Shown: piece by piece, positions 58,201-62,980 of the stretch
Position numbering within the stretch: the first letter of the stretch is position 1
Layout of the letters: each line of letters opens with the position of its first letter
Origin: Agelas oroides
Taxonomy: Eukaryota > Porifera > Demospongiae > Agelasida > Agelasidae
Assembly: GCA_949130485.1 (NCBI GenBank)
Contig: OX422194.1
Location: forward strand, 4,724,699-4,788,698
Reading direction: 5' to 3'
Length of the DNA: 64,000 nt
Program-made: the position numbers and the translations under genes
Notes under the pieces: model-generated
The model's input: the letters and a program-made list of their open reading frames with translations, nothing else
Told to the model about the DNA's origin: nothing
The model's database searches: none

Positions 58201-61200
58201 CTGTGGAGATATAAGTGTATTAGTCTCGTGCCCAGACCCCATCAAGAGGAGAGGGTCTGGTGACATTTGGCTGATTCCTCAGACTTTATTGAAAATTGAT
58301 AGCTTACTGTATGCATAGTTGCGAACTGATAACTAAATTATGCACCAAAAATTGCTGTGCCATCGTGCTGAAGTAGCCAAGGATTTCTGGTGTTGCAACT
58401 ATAGATTGTGTTTTCAGCAATGTGATTGGCAGTTGGAAAATTCTCCACAGAAAGCAAACAATGTTAATGAAGCCAAGGAATCCCCCGAACATCAACAGAA
58501 CCTCTCCTCTCAGGTGGGGTCTGGGCACGAGACCATAAGTGTATGTGTGTGTGAGTACAGTACGCATGTATCACTCACCGGCACTTGCTGTGTACACTCC
58601 AATGTATGTGGTCTGCTGATTACCCTCTTTATCAGGTACCACACAGTAGTAAACTCCATCCTCTCCACCTCTCCTCCTGTGCAGAAGTACCGTCATAGTA
58701 TCTCTTGTTCTGTGGAAGTCCCACTGCTGACCACTGCTAGGAACTCTAGTTCCATTGGGAAAGAACCAGTTCCCTCGGGCTGGAGATCGACAACAAGAAG
58801 TATTGTCAGTCATACAGCGCAGGGCATCTTCATCTTCACCAATGTCGTCCGAAGTCACGAGACTGTTGTTATTGAGTGCTGCACCTTTGAATGTGAACCC
58901 AACCTCACCTGCACCTGAGAAGAAGAGAACCAATGTCTTAATGTTTGGTAATTTTATAGCTCAATATTATGGAGATAACAACCCTATACCCTTGTAAATG
59001 AAATTTAACATCACTTGTAGCTATTCCCATCTGAAATTTACAAGGGTAAAGGGTTGTTACAAGGTTGTTAGGGCTGTTATGTTAGTGAGAGGCTCTAAAT
59101 GAAAGACTTAGTCTCGCAATGTACGTATGTACGTGTCAGTCACACTTAGGAGTGTCAATTGGTTTGGACATGATATATCTTTCACATGAGGTTAAGATCG
59201 GGGAAGACGGCATTATTTGGTAATAAAAGTCCGGAAGAGGATGTTGGGGGTATTTCACAGCTTGAGTGATTTTGAGCACCAGGTGTGGAAAAGCCTATGG
59301 ATGGTGACTCAGAAAGCATAAGCCAGTCCACCAGATGAGCTCCATGTATTCTTCAGTTTGCTTTGACAATACAGGAAAGTTTTGAAAAGCGGGGAAGGCC
59401 TGAGATTATTCACTAGCACTGGCATGTGTTGTTTCTTGCTGGCGAGTATGCTTATAAGCAATGGCATGAGGCATGATGCACATGTGACAGTCCCGTGTAG
59501 AAATTGAAGATTATTCCATCGGGTATTTTGTGCTGTATCGCTGAACTTCCGTTAAGGGCGAGGGTCATACATGCTTCATAGATGCATGAATATTTAATGA
59601 GTCTATGAAGCGTGTATGAGCCCCACCCTTAATGGAAGTTCAGCGATACGGTGCTGTTAATGCAGCAATGCCATTGAAAAATGTGACGGAATAATCTTTG
59701 ATTTCTCCATGGCATTGCCACACGTGTATTCCTCGTACCAAATAATTTTTTTGACAATTGTTTATTCAAAACAACCAGAACTAATGAAAGGTGGTGCAGT
59801 GATGCGTTTCCAATACTTTTAGAAGCTGTATTTTCTGGACATGGTTCTCGCCATCACTACCTGTTAAAAAACTCTGTCACAACTGGTCTGACAGTGTCTT
59901 GCTTCATCTTGCACTTCAGAACTAACTGCCCAAAGGGACTTAAAACACAGGCGTGGGTACTTAGCTAATAATTTAAACCATATCAAGAAGGTGCAGATGT
60001 AGCTAAATCTTGGTATCTTAGTGAATACGTAACAGTAACTATGGCATGTTCTGATTAACAGATAAATTATGCTAAAGATGTGAAACAAGCTTTGACAAAA
60101 GGTTCTGTTGTTGCTGTTGTCCTATTCAGAGTGCACACTCGTGGAAATCATTGAGGTGTGATGGTTGGGGTGACTTCAAAGTGTCAATATTTAAGCTGCA
60201 GTGTTGTGTTCCCCATGATATTATTTTATAAAAGGTTCTTGACATCACTATCTGTTACAAAGGTCATTCAACAGTCTCGTATCTTGCTTCCATAGCAGCT
60301 GTTGCCCAAAGGCAAAGAAAAGAAAGATGCAGATGTAAGTGATTAAGGTTTGATTCCCATTGTTCAAAAGTTAGCTGGGGGCCTAGAGCAATATTTATAC
60401 ATACAATCAATGCAGTAAATGGTGGGATTTAAATCTTTCCATTACTTATCCAACATTATACCTATCCAACATTATACTTACCACTATGCCTACCACCAAT
60501 GCAGTAAACGCTAGCAAAAATCTATTGACCTTGGGGAAAACAGCAATAGTTATGGCTATGCATGAAGCTGGATATCAAAGATCGGCAAGGAAACTCTTGT
60601 CTTCATGTCTATCAATCACAATACAGCAGCAACCTGGAACTTCCCTCTAACACATTTGAAGTGCTGCCAGTAGTTCCGCTGAGTTTATGTATTTATATAT
60701 ACACAGGAAATAAGTACAAAGGTCACATCTGGTCACCATGGATTGAGTGACGTAAATAAGTGCTATTTTCACTTTGAGCTTTCTCGAGAACTGTATGGCA
60801 AAGCATTTTGTGCTGGAAGGTAGCTGAAAGCACTGGCTTTCGAACGAATTTTGTACTCCATCGAGCAGCCGCCTAGTGTCACTCAACTGTGTACTGTAGC
60901 AAAGTTAGTGTTATGCCGAACTATAGCCGAATGCACTCTGTAGCAACTGGTTGTTGTAAACATCCAGTAGCTTTTTTGTAGGAAATGTTATACAGGCAAG
61001 TTTGTGACATACTAATTTTATTCATGAACATGTACCCGTAACCTTAAGATGTTTCTACCCTGTGTGGTGTACCTTGACATCACACACGATAAAATATACC
61101 AGGCTGTCCCCCTCCTTAGTGCAGAGATCATGCAAACAAGGCTACTTTTCAGGTGTGTGTGTGTGAAGTTTTAAATTAATGTTTTCAAGGAGTCTGTTGA

Positions 61201-62912
61201 CTAGTTTTGGGGATGATGAAAAAAAAACTCTCCCTTCCCCAGGCAATACCCACCGACTGGCACAAGAAGACAGGCTAAATTCATTTAGTTGATTGAGAAC
61301 AGAAGTAATTGTGATTACCTTCACTAACTTTTGGAACTCTTTAATTGTTTTCACCTTTACACCAATCTTGAGGTGGCCTTGTTTGCAGGCCTTCCTCTCC
61401 TCCAGTTGTTGATAGCTTGCAGGGAAGGCCTGGGAACGAGGCTAGCTTGGGGTGTATTCACTGGACTGAATCCCTCCTTATACTCTTCACCAACAGACAG
61501 TCTGTTCAAGCTACATCTGGAGCTAGTCAATGAAGATCGAGATTGCTTGGCCTTCAGTTAACTAAATGTGTGTAAGAGCTGTCATTTTCATTCTACAATG
61601 TGTACATTCTAGCCTTGATGGACCTGGCTGGCCCTGAGTGCTCTAGCCTTTATGGCTGGAGTGTGATCGGCCATCTGAAGATGAAGCAGTACAGATTATA
61701 TGCACTTCAAATCCTCTAAAATTTAATGGCGACATTGGTGAGGATCTGAAAAGATCTGCTTACATATTGTAAATCCTGAATTACAAAATAGTAACTGTAT
61801 TTGATGTAGGATCGCCATATACGTATATTCTTAATGAAGTTAACGTCATTTCTATGGGCTGTGGTAGCTGTGTCACACTGTCAATCATGTGGATACAGTA
61901 CGTATATGTTCCTCTCCCACTCTTTTTTGAACATGTGATCAGCAGTGGATATTAATTTGCATGCATGCAAAAACAGAAGATACCAGGCTCTTTTCCTCCC
62001 ATCCTACCAAGAGCCTAGGGTATGAGGCTAATATGTACATAACTTACCTAGTGTTAAATCTGCAGAGTGAGAAGTGACATTGCCTGCTGCATTAGACACC
62101 AGACAGCGGTAGCTTCCAGTATCTGATCGCTGAACAGTTCGAATAGTGAATGTCCCATTGACAGTCACATATCTTTCATTACTGGAAAGTGCCTTCCCAT
62201 CCCCCTCCATCCAGGTGTAGGTCAGCCCAAGTCCACTAGCAACCACAGTGAATGTTGCATTAGTGCCTGGAGTGACATTGAGCATGTCGTGTGGATGTTC
62301 AATGATCATGGGAGGATCCACTGCAGAGGGTGAAGAGAGAGAAGGGGGAGTGAAGTAGGGGAGGAAGAGATGTGATGGGAGGAGATGGTATAAAGACAGC
62401 TCACTACAAGGTTAGTATAGGCCAAATAGATTTACATACTGATCGGAGGAGGGTTCACATAAGCTATTTCATGGAAAGTAAGTTAAGGGAAGTCTGGGAG
62501 TATGCCTTCCAGAACATTTTAAAGCTCTGAGATGGTTTCCGGGGCCATACTACAATTCAAATGCAACTAAGGGTGACAAGGTGATGAGGAAGTTCTGTAT
62601 GTCAAGGCGAAAAAGGAACCACATGTTACACCTATGTAGGTGTACATTTAACAAAAGATGAGCTTTCATGTGGGTTGCTGTCTAAAACAACATGTCATGA
62701 AACCTGCTGAAATACTACAAAAATAATGGAACAAATGATGGTTCTCTAGCTGGATGTAGTTAAAGAGCTATTTGATGGGAATTTGATATAAGGCCCCTGG
62801 CTAATCAAGCTGTCATTGTTCGGCCTCTGCAATAGCAGGCAACTGTCAGCCGTCATAATCCTATTGAATACTCCTACTAAAGGTAAGATGCCAAGTTTAG
62901 ACATACATGTAT

Positions 62913-62980
<68 letters not shown>

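Larger units (their letters stand above)
55402..58578 (-). other. Gene B intron with transposons
   Basis: 3.2 kb containing the TIR elements at 56523-58028 and 58223-58533 and a GATTT-rich degenerate stretch (about 56020-56220, repeated TTGATTT words). No exon is recognised. Confidence 0.6.
58915..62047 (-). other. Gene B intron (or gene boundary)
   Basis: 3.1 kb. Contains the foldback at 59498-59705 and the dispersed repeat at 60876-61060. No exon recognised. Confidence 0.5.
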
